Positions 44,893 through 53,910 of a DNA stretch of 59,553 bases are shown piece after piece (positions within the stretch are counted from its first letter, which is position 1; each line of letters begins with the position of its first letter). Made by a program: the position numbers and the translations under genes. The notes under the pieces were generated by a model. It was given only the letters and a program-made list of their open reading frames with translations, searched no databases and was not told the DNA's origin. The stretch is from contig NZ_JAEVLT010000028.1 in NCBI RefSeq assembly GCF_024494385.1, positions 1 through 59,553 on the forward strand. The letters run 5' to 3'. This DNA is from Bacillus sp. EB600 (GTDB lineage Bacteria > Bacillota > Bacilli > Bacillales > Cytobacillaceae).

Positions 44893-46248
44893 TTAAAAAT
44901 AATTTTTTCCACACACCCAACCAAAATATACATTAATTTCATTAATATTAACTGGACCAATGATACGATTTTTAAAGGCTTTTAAGTTAAAGAGAGCTAA
45001 GAACATTTCGTAATCTTTATATCCATTGTCTTTTTCACTAAAAGAATGAACTAACACTACTGCATTTGGAGCCGTAAATTTCTTTGCAAGGAGAATAGAA
45101 GAGACTGTTCTATGTAACAGTTGATAGCGTATTACAGATAGTTCTTCGGAAGATAACTTGTCTAATCCAAGAGTCTCAAGTAGAAAGTTTACTCTTTTTC
45201 TTAAACCACTACTGGGTTCTTGACCTAGCTTAGCTCCGGTGGTTTGACCGAAATCCTCACTTACTTTTCCTTCTACGGCAATTGCAACTAACTGTTCTTG
45301 TTGATGTGATTTCCCTTTTGCTAAGACAAAGATATCGTTCTGAGAGGCGCGACTACCTCCTGGTAATGGAACCCTATATTCTGGTATACCTAGCAGCATT
45401 TCAATGGTTTTAAATAACTCAATTCCAGATGCATGAAATACTGATTCAACATCTCGAGGAAAACCATTTTGTTTTTCCCAGCTATAGGCTAACGTTTTTG
45501 CTGAATATCCTGTTTTAAATTGTTTAACCTTATTTGCTAATAGGTCTCCCCAGTCCTCTGGTCCATTGCTAGGTATAAAAATCAACCCGGTTCCCTTGTT
45601 ATTCGGCTCGTCGTCCTTAGTGCCTTTAAACCAATGATGATATAACTCCTTAATTTCCATAAGGTATTTGTCCTTTCCGCTTTGTACAGGTGGAGAAGGG
45701 TGATAATAATCCCATTCTTTTTTGCCTTTTCTACCGAATATAATGGAATTACGGTTGGTGATTGCGTTATACCATTGATTCATGGGAAGTTCGAAAGCCG
45801 GAGGATGACCACATCCCCATGCTAAAAGAAACCAGGGGTGATCGATCGATAGGCATTCCTTAATAATTGGATCATTCCAGTGTGTGACTTTGTCTCGAAC
45901 TAATGTAAACTCTTTTTTGGCACTCTCCATGTCCGGATCCCTTAACGGAAATAAATTATAAATATATAAGCTTCCTTCCAGTCTTTTGTTATCACTATAA
46001 AACTCCCTAATCATTCGACTAAGCTGTTTCATTGTTGGATCAAGACTTAACTCCCCACTAACTGTCTTCATACTTGAGTTCAGAAATGTTACCCATTCCT
46101 TATTTGATTTTAAGGTTGCTGAACCAGGATTTAACATAATAACCGAACCGATCGATTGTTTAGATTCTCCCCATTGTAGGCGCGTTTTACTTCTCAATAT
46201 TTTTCCGTCATCCTTCAAGAATGTTCCGATAGCTCTTGGTTCATTCAT
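44893..46248 (-). CDS. DUF1643 protein with DUF6946-like nuclease-type C terminus, 451 aa
   Basis: The N-terminal DUF1643 pattern includes GSVIMLNPGSATLKSN (MLNPS/G.A), LYIYNLFPLRDPD and LLAWGCG near residue 145. A C-terminal domain from about 270 has VAIAVEGKVSEDFG, GLRKRVNFLLETLGL and RYQLLHRTVSS, as I recall for DUF6946, whose E-x-K pattern suggests a restriction-endonuclease-like fold. The gene lies downstream of and in line with a broken PD-(D/E)XK gene, so both may have formed a defence or anti-plasmid unit. That is inference. Confidence 0.7.
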   Translation of the reverse strand: MNEPRAIGTFLKDDGKILRSKTRLQWGESKQSIGSVIMLNPGSATLKSNKEWVTFLNSSMKTVSGELSLDPTMKQLSRMIREFYSDNKRLEGSLYIYNLFPLRDPDMESAKKEFTLVRDKVTHWNDPIIKECLSIDHPWFLLAWGCGHPPAFELPMNQWYNAITNRNSIIFGRKGKKEWDYYHPSPPVQSGKDKYLMEIKELYHHWFKGTKDDEPNNKGTGLIFIPSNGPEDWGDLLANKVKQFKTGYSAKTLAYSWEKQNGFPRDVESVFHASGIELFKTIEMLLGIPEYRVPLPGGSRASQNDIFVLAKGKSHQQEQLVAIAVEGKVSEDFGQTTGAKLGQEPSSGLRKRVNFLLETLGLDKLSSEELSVIRYQLLHRTVSSILLAKKFTAPNAVVLVHSFSEKDNGYKDYEMFLALFNLKAFKNRIIGPVNINEINVYFGWVCGKNYF

Positions 46249-46288
46249 ATTGACACCTCGATTTGCTCAATATCGTTCTTAGTTTCCT

Positions 46289-47140
46289 TTAATCAATCGA
46301 GGTTAAGAAAGCTCCTAATCTCCATTGATTCCATTGATTTTTCCTTTGATCTCTTCCTGATACCATACAATAATCAGAAATCTCGGTGTTTAATCCATCA
46401 AAAGATAATGGAATTTGATTTTTGTTAGTAAAAACATGATTAGCAATAAATCTTAGCGCCTCTTGTATTCCAATTAATTCATTGTTTAATAGGATCTTTT
46501 CGTTCTAATATACTTGTTCTACAGTGTAAACTTTTAGTTTCTTGCTCCCTGTGATGATGAAATGTAGGTCATCTTCTTTGCTAATATGACTAATGACTTT
46601 TTTAAGCATTCCAGAGGCCTTTCTCTTAGATTTAAATGATTTTGTAACCTCAAGAAACTGGGAAATTAAAAACTTCTCGTTGCTATCACTTTCTATGTAA
46701 ATAATTTTTAAGGTATTACATGAGCCCATTCCAATAGGATAATCTCACAGTCTTTTCCCAGAGTTTTAGATGAGCAGCCAGTTGTGACTCATCTAAAATT
46801 CCTCTAATTTTAAATTCGAATAACAAGTTAAAATTTTCACCACATATCCACGTATCAGGAATGAATCCTGAATTATCTTCATAAGCAGTATGGTCATTAA
46901 TGGCTTGTTTATGGGCGCAATCCCAATAATAAATTGGAATTTTTTCATTTCCCTAGGGCAGTATCTTTTTCTTATACTTATATCAATAAATACATTTTGA
47001 AAATTAAAATGACTTGCTTGCTTCGGAATAAGGGCTTTTAAGAATCCCTTTACCAAATAACATGAATTGAGTCCAAGTATATTCTTAAGAATGTTTGTAT
47101 AATGATCTTCCTCTTGTCCTTGATATTGGAATAGATTCAT
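46289..47140 (-). pseudogene. PD-(D/E)XK nuclease-like pseudogene, about 280 codons
   Basis: Joining frames on the minus strand rebuilds one protein. It starts NLFQYQGQEEDHYTNILKNI, shifts frame near 46940 to IYYWDCAHKQAINDH, then FIPDTWICGENFNLLFEFK, which contains a PD...ExK motif. It shifts again near 46740 (DCEIILLEWAHVIP), continues as KIIYIESDSNEKFLI to VYTVEQVY, meets TAG at 46505, and proceeds in frame through NNELIGIQEALRF to a TAA at 46289. Two frameshifts plus one stop make it dead. It lies just upstream of the DUF1643 gene. Confidence 0.7.
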
Positions 47141-47372
47141 AGCTTTCTTCCCACCCAAGATTAAATCTTCCTAGATCTATAGTTCAATATTTATTTTCCA
47201 TTTCCTTTTTGAATAAGCTATAAAAACATACAAGTCAGCGAATATTTCTTATTTTTAATGAAACCTATTTTTGATTTCATTAAAAGTTTTGTACTGGACC
47301 AGTTTACCGTTCAAACCGTTTAGCCTTGTATTCTTCCTGCCAGCCTCGCACCCCAAAACAACATTAAACATG

Positions 47373-47404
47373 AAAGCGCCTTTTAGGGCGCTTTTATTTA
47401 TTTT
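47373..47404 (+). terminator. Rho-independent terminator
   Basis: AAAGCGCC/GGGCGCTTT stem with a TTTTA loop, then TTATTTATTTTT. Confidence 0.8.
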
Positions 47405-47416
47405 TAAGAAGTGGTA

Positions 47417-47569
47417 ATGCGAAGTAGCTTAAAAACAAAGAAGGGGAATAGCATTGATCAGGCAACCAAAGAGCTTGGAATGAGTGCTGATACTATAAAG
47501 AAATGGATTGATACAAACGATATTCGATACTCTGTAGACAAAGAAGGGAACTATTTAATTTCGCCATAG
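47417..47569 (+). CDS. Small MerR/excisionase-like HTH protein, 50 aa
   Basis: ATG at 47417 begins a frame with IDQATKELGMSADTIKKWID, then YSVDKEGNYLIS: a minimal winged-HTH of the excisionase or MerR-N type (helix, turn, recognition helix, wing). The ribosome site is weak (GAAGTGG). No partner integrase is present. Possible plasmid or phage regulator. Confidence 0.6.
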   Translation: MRSSLKTKKGNSIDQATKELGMSADTIKKWIDTNDIRYSVDKEGNYLISP

Positions 47570-47609
47570 GCATTTTCAATTAGAAAAGCCGAAAAAATTG
47601 AAAAAATGA

Positions 47610-47720
47610 ATGAGTAAGAAAGAGAGAAAAGAACTCGAAAAAGAAATCGAAGACATGAGAAAATTCGAGGAAGACATCAAGAAGGTGATAAGGGAATTAA
47701 AGGAAACAGACGGGATGTGA
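47610..47720 (+). CDS. Small charged coiled-coil peptide, 36 aa
   Basis: Frame KKERKELEKEIEDMRKFEED, then KKVIRELKETDGM, with heptad-like spacing of Leu/Ile/Met. The TGA overlaps the GTG of the DUF2085 gene. Weak ribosome site; coding status is moderate. It may be a leader for translational coupling. Confidence 0.4.
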   Translation: MSKKERKELEKEIEDMRKFEEDIKKVIRELKETDGM

Positions 47721-48121
47721 TAAAAGAAATTGCGGACACGGACATGACTGCAGCGGATTCGATATTGGAGGGTTTGATTGTGGTACGTGAACTATTTCAT
47801 GACATCATAACGCTTCAGTTTGTCCCATGCCATCGGAGAAAATACCGGACCATTTGCATTAACGGAAAATACTTTCCAATTTGCAGTCGCTGCATGTCTG
47901 TTCTGCTTGGCTATTTATTCCTTATCCCTTTATTATTATTTCATATTCATGTAGCTTTTTGGTTAGGAATCGTACTTAATATACCGATGGTTGTCGATGG
48001 ATACACACAATGGAAAAGATGGCATACAAGCAACAATACTCTTCGGGTGATAACAGGTTTATCCGCTGGGATCGGTCAAAGCATTTCATTCCTTTTGATT
48101 CATTTACTAACAAAAGCATAA
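47717..48121 (+). CDS. DUF2085 membrane protein, 134 aa
   Basis: FVPCHRRKYRT and ICSRCMSVLLGY carry the CHR..R and CxRC motifs of DUF2085. Two hydrophobic segments follow (YLFLIPLLLFHIHVAFWLGI and about residues 112-130), with DGYTQWKRWHTSNNTLR between. A small integral membrane protein, probably metal-binding through its Cys residues, of unknown role. GTG at 47717 overlaps the previous stop; ATG at 47744 is an alternative start. Confidence 0.8.
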   Translation: MIKEIADTDMTAADSILEGLIVVRELFHDIITLQFVPCHRRKYRTICINGKYFPICSRCMSVLLGYLFLIPLLLFHIHVAFWLGIVLNIPMVVDGYTQWKRWHTSNNTLRVITGLSAGIGQSISFLLIHLLTKA

Positions 48122-48547
48122 AAGTATGGTTTTACCGAAAACAACCTTAAGGCAATTACAGAGTGTTTATTCCATGTAAAAAATTAGAAATCTCTAATCT
48201 TAACAGCGCTCTAAGGCGTTTTTTTTTGGAGATGCCAGCTTGAATGTCCCCCAAAGCTAAGTCATACTTATTCTATGAACCTATCAGAACAAACAAATGG
48301 AGATATTCCATTGATTATTTCTTAAATTGGAAATACATCTTTGGATTTGGATATTTTCTTACTCTACATGGATACAACAAGAGAAAAAGCCAGATTAGCT
48401 ACTGAGGCTTTAGATATGCGGAGGAAAAATGACAATTATAACAAGCAGGTAAACCAGTTTTCGAGCTTCAAATGCAATTATGTACCACTACCATCCTCCC
48501 TTCTTTTTATTCTTCCTAAACAAACCAAATGTATAATGGAGGTTTTT
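48122..48547. other. Intergenic stretch without a gene
   Basis: CAGCGCTCTAAGGCG followed by nine T (about 48206-48228) looks like a weak terminator for the DUF2085 gene. An open frame from 48341 is just the upstream extension of the next gene and has no ribosome site. Confidence 0.45.
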
Positions 48548-49783
48548 ATGGCAGGTATACTAGAAATACGCAATGTTAAAGAACAAAATTCAACACAGCT
48601 TACCTATCATACATTGTTATCGCTCGACCAAGATTTTAAGAAAGACATGCTTAAGTCTTTGTATGAACAGTATCGTCACAAAAGGATAGAGCTTTTTTGT
48701 TGTTGCAATACCAACCCTATTAAAATGAGTGTGAGTTATATAACTGTATCTGATTCTTATTACCTGAAAAGCTTTCCAAAACAAGCAGGAAACCACGCTG
48801 AAACTTGTCATTTTTTTACCGAAAACACTATCTCGACAGGTTCCAGCTATATAAAGAACTGCGAGGAAGACGAGGATGGTAATTTTCATGTTAATCTTGC
48901 AGCTCATGATTACAAGAAATTAAATAAAAAAGCTGCTCCTACTTCTAATGGAACAGTAACCAACAATGATGGATTGGGGAAAAGTGCTAGTAAACTTACT
49001 ACGAGCCAACTTATAAAACTGATTGTCACTAAAGCATGGAATGATTATATGTTCTTTCAAGGTAGGACCAAATACCCTACCATTAAAACAATTTTCAATC
49101 AGATCATTAAATCCACAACAAAGAAATTTTTTATTTCTAAGAATACTAACATACAAGACTTACTATTTAGTGGAGGTAATACAGGCCGTATTTATTATAT
49201 AGAGCAATTTTTTAATAATAAGTTTAATCCTTTCGTTTTGTTCCCGTTGAAAGAAATTATAAAAACAGGTGACCAAGTTTTACTTATCTTGGAGAATCCG
49301 TTAAATGATAGCAGCATGAAATTTACAGTAAAACAAGTGTTATGGGAAGAGGTTAATAATTCCGTCAATGTCTCAACCGGCCCCTATTTTGTAGGTGGTT
49401 TTGTAAAAAGCACAGGACCAGGGCGTGCCCCTCACTTTGTTAGTATTGGCTTGCTCCCCATTAATGATTATGGAGTACCAATTGAGAGTTCTTTTGAGCG
49501 CGAAGCATATGATTTATTCTGTTCTCAAAGGCGACTGGTACAGAGACCGATTGACACGAAGTATCATCCAAAATGGAATGGATTAGTACCTGATGGGTTA
49601 TTTATTGATACGGAACTACCTACCATAGTAGAAGTTTTTGGCATGTCTGAAAGCGATACCGAGTATCACCTGCATAGGCAGTTTAAAATAGACCATTTTT
49701 CCAGATTGAAAAGCAACTATGGCCTTTGGTATTGGGATGCGTTTAATAACAGTCCTAAGCCTTCACTGCCTACATTAAAATAA
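48548..49783 (+). CDS. DUF1173-like protein, 411 aa
   Basis: GGAGG 5 bases before ATG 48548; the in-frame extension to 48341 lacks a start signal. The family is recognised by the Cys-rich N terminus FCCCNTNPIKMSV, the central ATP- or DNA-unrelated segment, and the C terminus PDGLFIDTELPTIVEVFGMS followed by YHLHRQFKIDHF. In DUF1173 and CoiA-like proteins the D...E-V-F...K pattern suggests a PD-(D/E)XK nuclease fold. Genes of this family are common on plasmids and integrative elements. Confidence 0.7.
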   Translation: MAGILEIRNVKEQNSTQLTYHTLLSLDQDFKKDMLKSLYEQYRHKRIELFCCCNTNPIKMSVSYITVSDSYYLKSFPKQAGNHAETCHFFTENTISTGSSYIKNCEEDEDGNFHVNLAAHDYKKLNKKAAPTSNGTVTNNDGLGKSASKLTTSQLIKLIVTKAWNDYMFFQGRTKYPTIKTIFNQIIKSTTKKFFISKNTNIQDLLFSGGNTGRIYYIEQFFNNKFNPFVLFPLKEIIKTGDQVLLILENPLNDSSMKFTVKQVLWEEVNNSVNVSTGPYFVGGFVKSTGPGRAPHFVSIGLLPINDYGVPIESSFEREAYDLFCSQRRLVQRPIDTKYHPKWNGLVPDGLFIDTELPTIVEVFGMSESDTEYHLHRQFKIDHFSRLKSNYGLWYWDAFNNSPKPSLPTLK

Positions 49784-49840
49784 AATAAAAGGAGAGGTAA
49801 GGACCCATATTCAGAATTAAAACAATGCAAAAGTTTTTTC

Positions 49841-50098
49841 ATGAAAACCACTGTTAATGACCGCTTTGAGGTAATTTTAAAGGGAAATGGGTATCTTTTT
49901 TGAGATATAATCCCTCCCCTTTTAGAAAATGAAATTACTAATTTAAAATCTGTTAAAATGCCACAATATCTTTTCAATCAATTAAAAAAAGGCAATTTAG
50001 ATAGACCAATAATTTCACTTGTGTTTTATGAAAAAGTACATACTTTAATTAGGTTAAGGTTTAAAAAAGAAGGTCTGTCCAAGCGGACTGACCTTTAA
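49841..50098 (+). pseudogene. Unknown small protein gene with in-frame TGA
   Basis: From ATG 49841 the frame reads KTTVNDRFEVILKGNGYLF, TGA at 49901-49903, then DIIPPLLENEITNLKSV, MPQYLFNQLKKGNLDRPII and VHTLIRLRFKKEGL to TAA at 50096. The frame upstream of the ATG (DPYSELKQCKSFF) is also protein-like. Not assignable. It overlaps the ligase terminator on the opposite strand. Confidence 0.4.
50062..50093 (-). terminator. Rho-independent terminator of the DNA ligase gene
   Basis: GGTCTGTCC/GGACTGACC stem (50072-50093), one mismatch. On the minus strand it is followed by TTCTTTTTT. Confidence 0.75.
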
Positions 50099-50922
50099 GA
50101 TATATACTCTACAAAAGAGGGGAGTCTCAATAGACCTGCTTTTGTGTAATTTCTAAACTTTACGCGGCATTTTATTTTGGGTTCTAGGAAGATAAACTTC
50201 TTGTTTTCTTCCTTTTTTAGCTCCTGATACTGTTTATAAAATACTTTCTTTGCTTCAGGGACCATAAACTCCATTATCCCACCTGGTTTTAGATGACCAT
50301 TTTCCTCGACTGAGAGCAACAACCCGAATTTATCTTTCCTTAAACCGGTTACGATTACATCCTTATATTGATAGTTGATGACTTTTAACCAATCTTTTGA
50401 GCGTTTATTTATTTGGTATTTCGATGATGCCTTTTTCAGCACAATACCTTCTAGCCCGTTTTGTTTTACAACATCAAAATAAGCTTCTGCATTGCCGTAC
50501 ATCCATTGAACCTTAACAATCGTTTCGGTTTGTTTAAGAACCGAATCGAGGAGTACTTTTCTTTCCACTAATGGAATCGTTAATTTCTTTCCTTCAAAAT
50601 AGATCATATCGAACACACAATATTGAATGTTGTGTTCAGATCTTCGTGACTGAAATCTTTCCATCATGGCTTCAAAATCTGGTTTACCTTGTGTATCGGT
50701 TACAATGATTTCTCCATCTAACACAGTACCGTCAGGAATATCAATATGAAGAAGTTCGGGAAACTTAGAAGTTACTTCGTTATTGTGTCGGGTATAAAGC
50801 TTTATGGTGTTATTGAACTTGGAAAGGATCAATCGTATCCCGTCTAATTTAAGCTCCGTTATATATTTATCATCATCAAAGGGATGATAAATTTTGTGTA
50901 ACAACATTGGTGAAACAAACAA
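50095..50922 (-). CDS. ATP-dependent DNA ligase, 275 aa
   Basis: Nucleotidyltransferase motif I ELKLDGIR (Lys25 takes AMP), motif III/IIIa VLDGEI and FDMIYF, motif IV LEGIVLKK and motif V DWLKVINYQ, followed by a short OB domain. No polymerase or nuclease domains, so it is the minimal LigD-type or phage (YoqV-like) ligase. Such ligases seal nicks during plasmid, phage or repair synthesis. ATG at 50922 follows GGAGG-like GGTGG. Its gene is separate, with its own terminator. Confidence 0.9.
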   Translation of the reverse strand: MFVSPMLLHKIYHPFDDDKYITELKLDGIRLILSKFNNTIKLYTRHNNEVTSKFPELLHIDIPDGTVLDGEIIVTDTQGKPDFEAMMERFQSRRSEHNIQYCVFDMIYFEGKKLTIPLVERKVLLDSVLKQTETIVKVQWMYGNAEAYFDVVKQNGLEGIVLKKASSKYQINKRSKDWLKVINYQYKDVIVTGLRKDKFGLLLSVEENGHLKPGGIMEFMVPEAKKVFYKQYQELKKEENKKFIFLEPKIKCRVKFRNYTKAGLLRLPSFVEYIS

Positions 50923-51010
50923 AACATACCACCTCTAACAAAATAGTAACATATAAAACTGCAAATTTACTTTTTCTTACAAATGGTAATTTAAAGTAAA
51001 AAACTCTACA

Positions 51011-51244
51011 TTAAGGGATTTGTCCCCTCTTCCAGCACTCTTCTTCATCCAGCCCCCAATCAGCTTGAGGGAGGCTGACGTCAGCTTTTTTATATTTTTC
51101 TAAAATACTTCGATACTCTTTTGAGTGTGCAGCCGCAAAAAGTACCGCCCTTATTAGCTGATTTCGGTCTAAATGGGTAGCATTGAAAAGATTGTCTATA
51201 TAAGATTTAAAACTATCGTTATAACGGACCGTTGGTCGATACAT
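51011..51244 (-). CDS. Ribbon-helix-helix-like regulator, 77 aa
   Basis: RPTVRYNDSFKSYIDNLF followed by DRNQLIRAVLFAAAHS fits an RHH (CopG/Arc-type) N-terminal strand and two helices. AAGGAGG precedes ATG 51244 by 11 bases. The longer frame to 51280 would start inside a 12-bp palindrome. That palindrome suggests autoregulation. A plasmid copy-number or partition-type role is possible but not shown. Confidence 0.6.
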   Translation of the reverse strand: MYRPTVRYNDSFKSYIDNLFNATHLDRNQLIRAVLFAAAHSKEYRSILEKYKKADVSLPQADWGLDEEECWKRGQIP

Positions 51245-51274
51245 ATCGCTTCTATCCTCCTTATACTTGCTTGA

Positions 51275-51286
51275 CGTCATATGACG
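51275..51286. promoter_or_regulatory. 12-bp perfect palindrome before the RHH gene
   Basis: CGTCATATGACG lies 31 bases upstream of the start of the RHH-like gene, at the expected place for an operator. Confidence 0.55.
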
Positions 51287-51433
51287 CCTGCAATGTCCTT
51301 AGCAAATGTTATGGATTACTCCTTGTCCAACTTTCCAATAAAAAAATTTAATTTAAAAAATTGGAGATTGTTTTAAAAATGATAAAATTAGACAAAAAGG
51401 ATAAAAATAATATTTAGCAAGGAGGTAACTGCA

Positions 51434-51657
51434 TTGTTTGGGCTTGTTAAGAGGAGATCCCGGTTCGGTAAATATTTAGATGACCATTCTATTTCGCAAC
51501 AAGAAATAGCAAATGAAAGTGGGGTTAGTAAAAGTACAATTAGTCGTTTATGTCAGCCTGAAGAAAACGAACCGACTGTAGGGGTGCAAAAAAGATTGTT
51601 AGAGCTTTAAAAAAATATGATTCAAAGATAGATTACACAGACTTTTGGGATATGTAG
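51434..51657 (+). pseudogene. Cro/CI-type HTH regulator with frameshift
   Basis: TTG start with AAGGAGG. The frame reads FGKYLDDHSISQQEIANESG, then VSKSTISRLC, an XRE HTH, and ends early after ENEPTVGV..RLLEL. Shifting one base at the A-run (GCAAAAAAG, near 51590) gives KIVRALKKYDSKIDYTDFWDM to TAG at 51657, clearly the natural C terminus. Frameshift mutation, or slippery-site control; sequence error cannot be excluded. Confidence 0.7.
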
Positions 51658-51779
51658 AATCATTTACCTGTTCTAAGGTATCCAGGAGACTTGTACAGTC
51701 ATTTCAACCCTGTTAGGCTACAATCAATCCCTATTACTTAATTAAAACAATAGCCAAAATAGGCGAATTTTTAAGTAAT

Positions 51780-51826
51780 AAAAGAGTGATTGCCAAATTA
51801 ACGGACAATCACTCTTTTATTTTTAT
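51780..51826 (+). terminator. Rho-independent terminator
   Basis: Perfect 13-bp stem AAAAGAGTGATTG/CAATCACTCTTTT, then TATTTTTAT. A second one, CCATCC/GGATGG plus CCTTTTTTGTT, is at 51855-51880. Confidence 0.85.
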
Positions 51827-51917
51827 AAATTGTTTAAAAGAAACAAAACAAAAACCATCCAATAGGATGGCCTTTTTTGTTAACAGAGGGTCATGTTTTT
51901 TAATGTTTTAATGTAAA

Positions 51918-52091
51918 TTAGCCTGTTTTACTTTCTTCTAGGGCCTGTTGCCAACTTGGGTAGTAATACAAAGCACTCCGCATTAAATCAGGATAAAGTT
52001 GTTTTACCTCTTTTTTCTTTAGAGATTGACCTTCGTTCTGTAACTTCTGGATCTGAGTAATGACTTCCTTTGATGTTAATGGAACATCCAT
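51918..52091 (-). CDS. Small unknown protein, 57 aa
   Basis: Minus-strand ATG at 52091 has AAGGAGG about 9 bases upstream. The product starts MDVPLTSKEVITQIQKLQ, has basic LKKKEVKQLYPDLMRSAL, and ends YYYPSWQQALEES. Mostly helical and soluble. No family recognised. Confidence 0.6.
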   Translation of the reverse strand: MDVPLTSKEVITQIQKLQNEGQSLKKKEVKQLYPDLMRSALYYYPSWQQALEESKTG

Positions 52092-52307
52092 TCTTCATTC
52101 CTCCTTTTCCAAGTTCACATTATTATCTTCCCCATTGGCTAACAACTGTAAACATATGGACATATTCATCGCCCCTATGTTTCAGCAAAGCTTAACATAA
52201 AAACATTAGCAGTGTGAAGAAATTTGCTCTATTTGGTAGCAACAACGATAAACAGTATTTTGTTTTTTTTTTAAGACAAGGATGGTTAAAATAAATTGCA
52301 TAAAACC

Positions 52308-52386
52308 TCTCTTTTTTATGCAGCATCCAGGCTTTTTCAAAAGCCAAAAACGTTGATTTATCATAGGTGTATAAAATCCTGCATAA
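52308..52386. repeat. Short repeat element with TGTATAAAATCCTGCATAA end, copy 1
   Basis: Left edge CTTTTTTATGCAGCATCC is similar to the left arm at 53916. The right edge TGTATAAAATCCTGCATAA (52368-52386) is identical over 19 bases to 53995-54013. Copy 1 has lost the perfect inverted symmetry. Minus-strand open frames here are shadows. Confidence 0.6.
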
Positions 52387-52450
52387 ACGATCAATGTAAG
52401 ACATGCATTGATCCAAATGTAAAAAGTAGTGATTTCTGGGATATGTAAAA

Positions 52451-52478
52451 AAGGGTACCCCAAAATTGAGGTACCCTT
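52451..52478 (-). terminator. Terminator-like hairpin
   Basis: AAGGGTACC/GGTACCCTT, 9-bp arms. The T-rich side is on the minus strand. Confidence 0.5.
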
Positions 52479-52812
52479 CTTACGCATTTAAAGGTATATT
52501 TTAGACGTTTCAAACTTTCAGCTAGAAAACCATTACTTTATACTCCATTGAATCTATTTGTACTATAGAATAACTTTACTCATTACTTACAGGATTATAA
52601 AATTTAAATGTTAATAGCGAGCATAGATCGAATGCTGGATTTTCCAACGCTCGAAATGTGTTTTACACGTTTAAAGTATAATTAAAAACTGGAAATTTGT
52701 GGAAATCAACAGAAATTTCCGAAATTTCGAACCGTTTTTTCCTGCCTGATAAATGTACAAGCAGGCGCTCTTCTTACTTGTTTGTTCTTTAGAAGCTTGG
52801 AATTTGTCAAAC

Positions 52813-52840
52813 AAAAAAGCCCCTTATAAGGAGCCTTTTT
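52813..52840 (-). terminator. Rho-independent terminator, bidirectional
   Basis: AAAAAAGC-CCTTATAAGG-GCTTTTT type stem just downstream of the minus-strand YjcZ-like gene. Confidence 0.7.
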
Positions 52841-52856
52841 CCCGATCAAATCCATT

Positions 52857-52949
52857 TTAGTAGAACATAAAAGAAGCCCCAACAATGATCAGGAGAATGA
52901 ACAATACCACGACTAGCGCAAAACCAGAAGTTCCGTGCCCATCACTCAT
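52857..52949 (-). CDS. YjcZ-like small sporulation-type membrane peptide, 30 aa
   Basis: GGAGGTG before ATG 52949. After a short GHGTSGF head comes [20 protein letters not shown], the hallmark transmembrane tail of YjcZ-family proteins. They are made in Bacillus spores and membranes; the role is unclear. First of three related genes. The glycine-rich head is much reduced in this copy. Confidence 0.85.
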   Translation of the reverse strand: MSDGHGTSGFALVVVLFILLIIVGASFMFY

Positions 52950-53004
52950 TTTATAACACCTCCAGCACTAAAGGACTTAACTTGCCCTATTCATACTGTT
53001 TGGA

Positions 53005-53142
53005 TTAATAAACCATACTTGCACCTACAATGATCAGGAGAATGAACAATACCACGATTAATACAAAAGTGCTGCCTCCATAGAAGCCACCGCCGTAGCC
53101 AAAGCCACCGCAACCACCAAATCCGCCGTAACCAAATCCCAT
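53005..53142 (-). CDS. YjcZ-family protein, 45 aa
   Basis: Gly/Tyr/Phe-rich head ([18 protein letters not shown]) and tail [28 protein letters not shown]. The DNA of the tail is nearly identical to the neighbouring copy at 52857, so the two arose by recent duplication. Confidence 0.9.
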   Translation of the reverse strand: MGFGYGGFGGCGGFGYGGGFYGGSTFVLIVVLFILLIIVGASMVY

Positions 53143-53200
53143 ATTTTTGACCACCTATTGGATTCCAAATATAAACACTGTTCTATGTATTTATATTTTT

Positions 53201-53260
53201 TTAGACAAGAGTTGATTGGACAATCATCATATGTTTAGGTCTAAATCAACTCTTGTCTAA
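53201..53260. repeat. Perfect 17-bp inverted repeat
   Basis: TTAGACAAGAGTTGATT (53201-53217) and AATCAACTCTTGTCTAA (53244-53260) with a 26-base spacer. Neither side has a T tract in the right place for termination. It lies between two YjcZ-type genes. Confidence 0.8.
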
Positions 53261-53551
53261 AATACAAAAAACGTCTGCTGTATAAGGCAAACGTTCCTGG
53301 GAAGGTAATGTTTATGTTTTATGGCTATGATGGAGTAATAATAACATATGTACAAGAGATTAAAATGAATGGACAAGTGCTGATTTAAGTCAATTCATTT
53401 GAAAATTCCTTCTATCTTGATATTACTTAAAAATAAGGCTTAACCCAATGGCTATTAACTTAAACTGATGCATAAGCTAAAGTAGCCGTAAACCCATAGC
53501 ATAGTCAAACGTATCCCATACCACATCATCTCAATAGGAATAGTCTCAAAT

Positions 53552-53577
53552 AAAAAAGCCCTGCAAGGGCTTTTTTT
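53552..53577. terminator. Bidirectional terminator
   Basis: AAAAAAGCCCT/AGGGCTTTTTTT around GCA, ending the minus-strand YjcZ gene at 53610. Confidence 0.85.
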
Positions 53578-53609
53578 GTATTTTTAAGATAAGCGTAATT
53601 GGTTTTTAC

Positions 53610-53747
53610 TTAGAAACAGATAACTGCTCCAACGATGATTAACAAGATAAACAATACAACGATTAACGCAAAACCGCCGCCAAAACCGAAACCGCCGCCG
53701 TAGCCAAAGCCACCACCATATCCGCCGTATCCACCATATCCAAACAT
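53610..53747 (-). CDS. YjcZ-family protein, 45 aa
   Basis: Head [19 protein letters not shown] and tail [26 protein letters not shown] 5-8 bases before ATG 53747. Third copy, with a separate terminator, so each gene is its own unit. Confidence 0.9.
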   Translation of the reverse strand: MFGYGGYGGYGGGFGYGGGFGFGGGFALIVVLFILLIIVGAVICF

Positions 53748-53910
53748 TTCATACCCTCCTTTATATACTTAATCCTTACAAAATATGTTGAGAAATTAAG
53801 GATGGAAGGGCTCTTTCACTAGGATTTTTTTGAGGACAAAACCATTAACATAATCTGAATTATGTGGCGAGTTTAAATATAAAGGCATAGACCCCGTTCT
53901 AAAATAGAAC

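Noticed and set aside
52192..52487. Two overlapping minus-strand frames of 74 and 93 codons
   Set aside because: They cover the short repeat element and a hairpin, and neither has a start signal.
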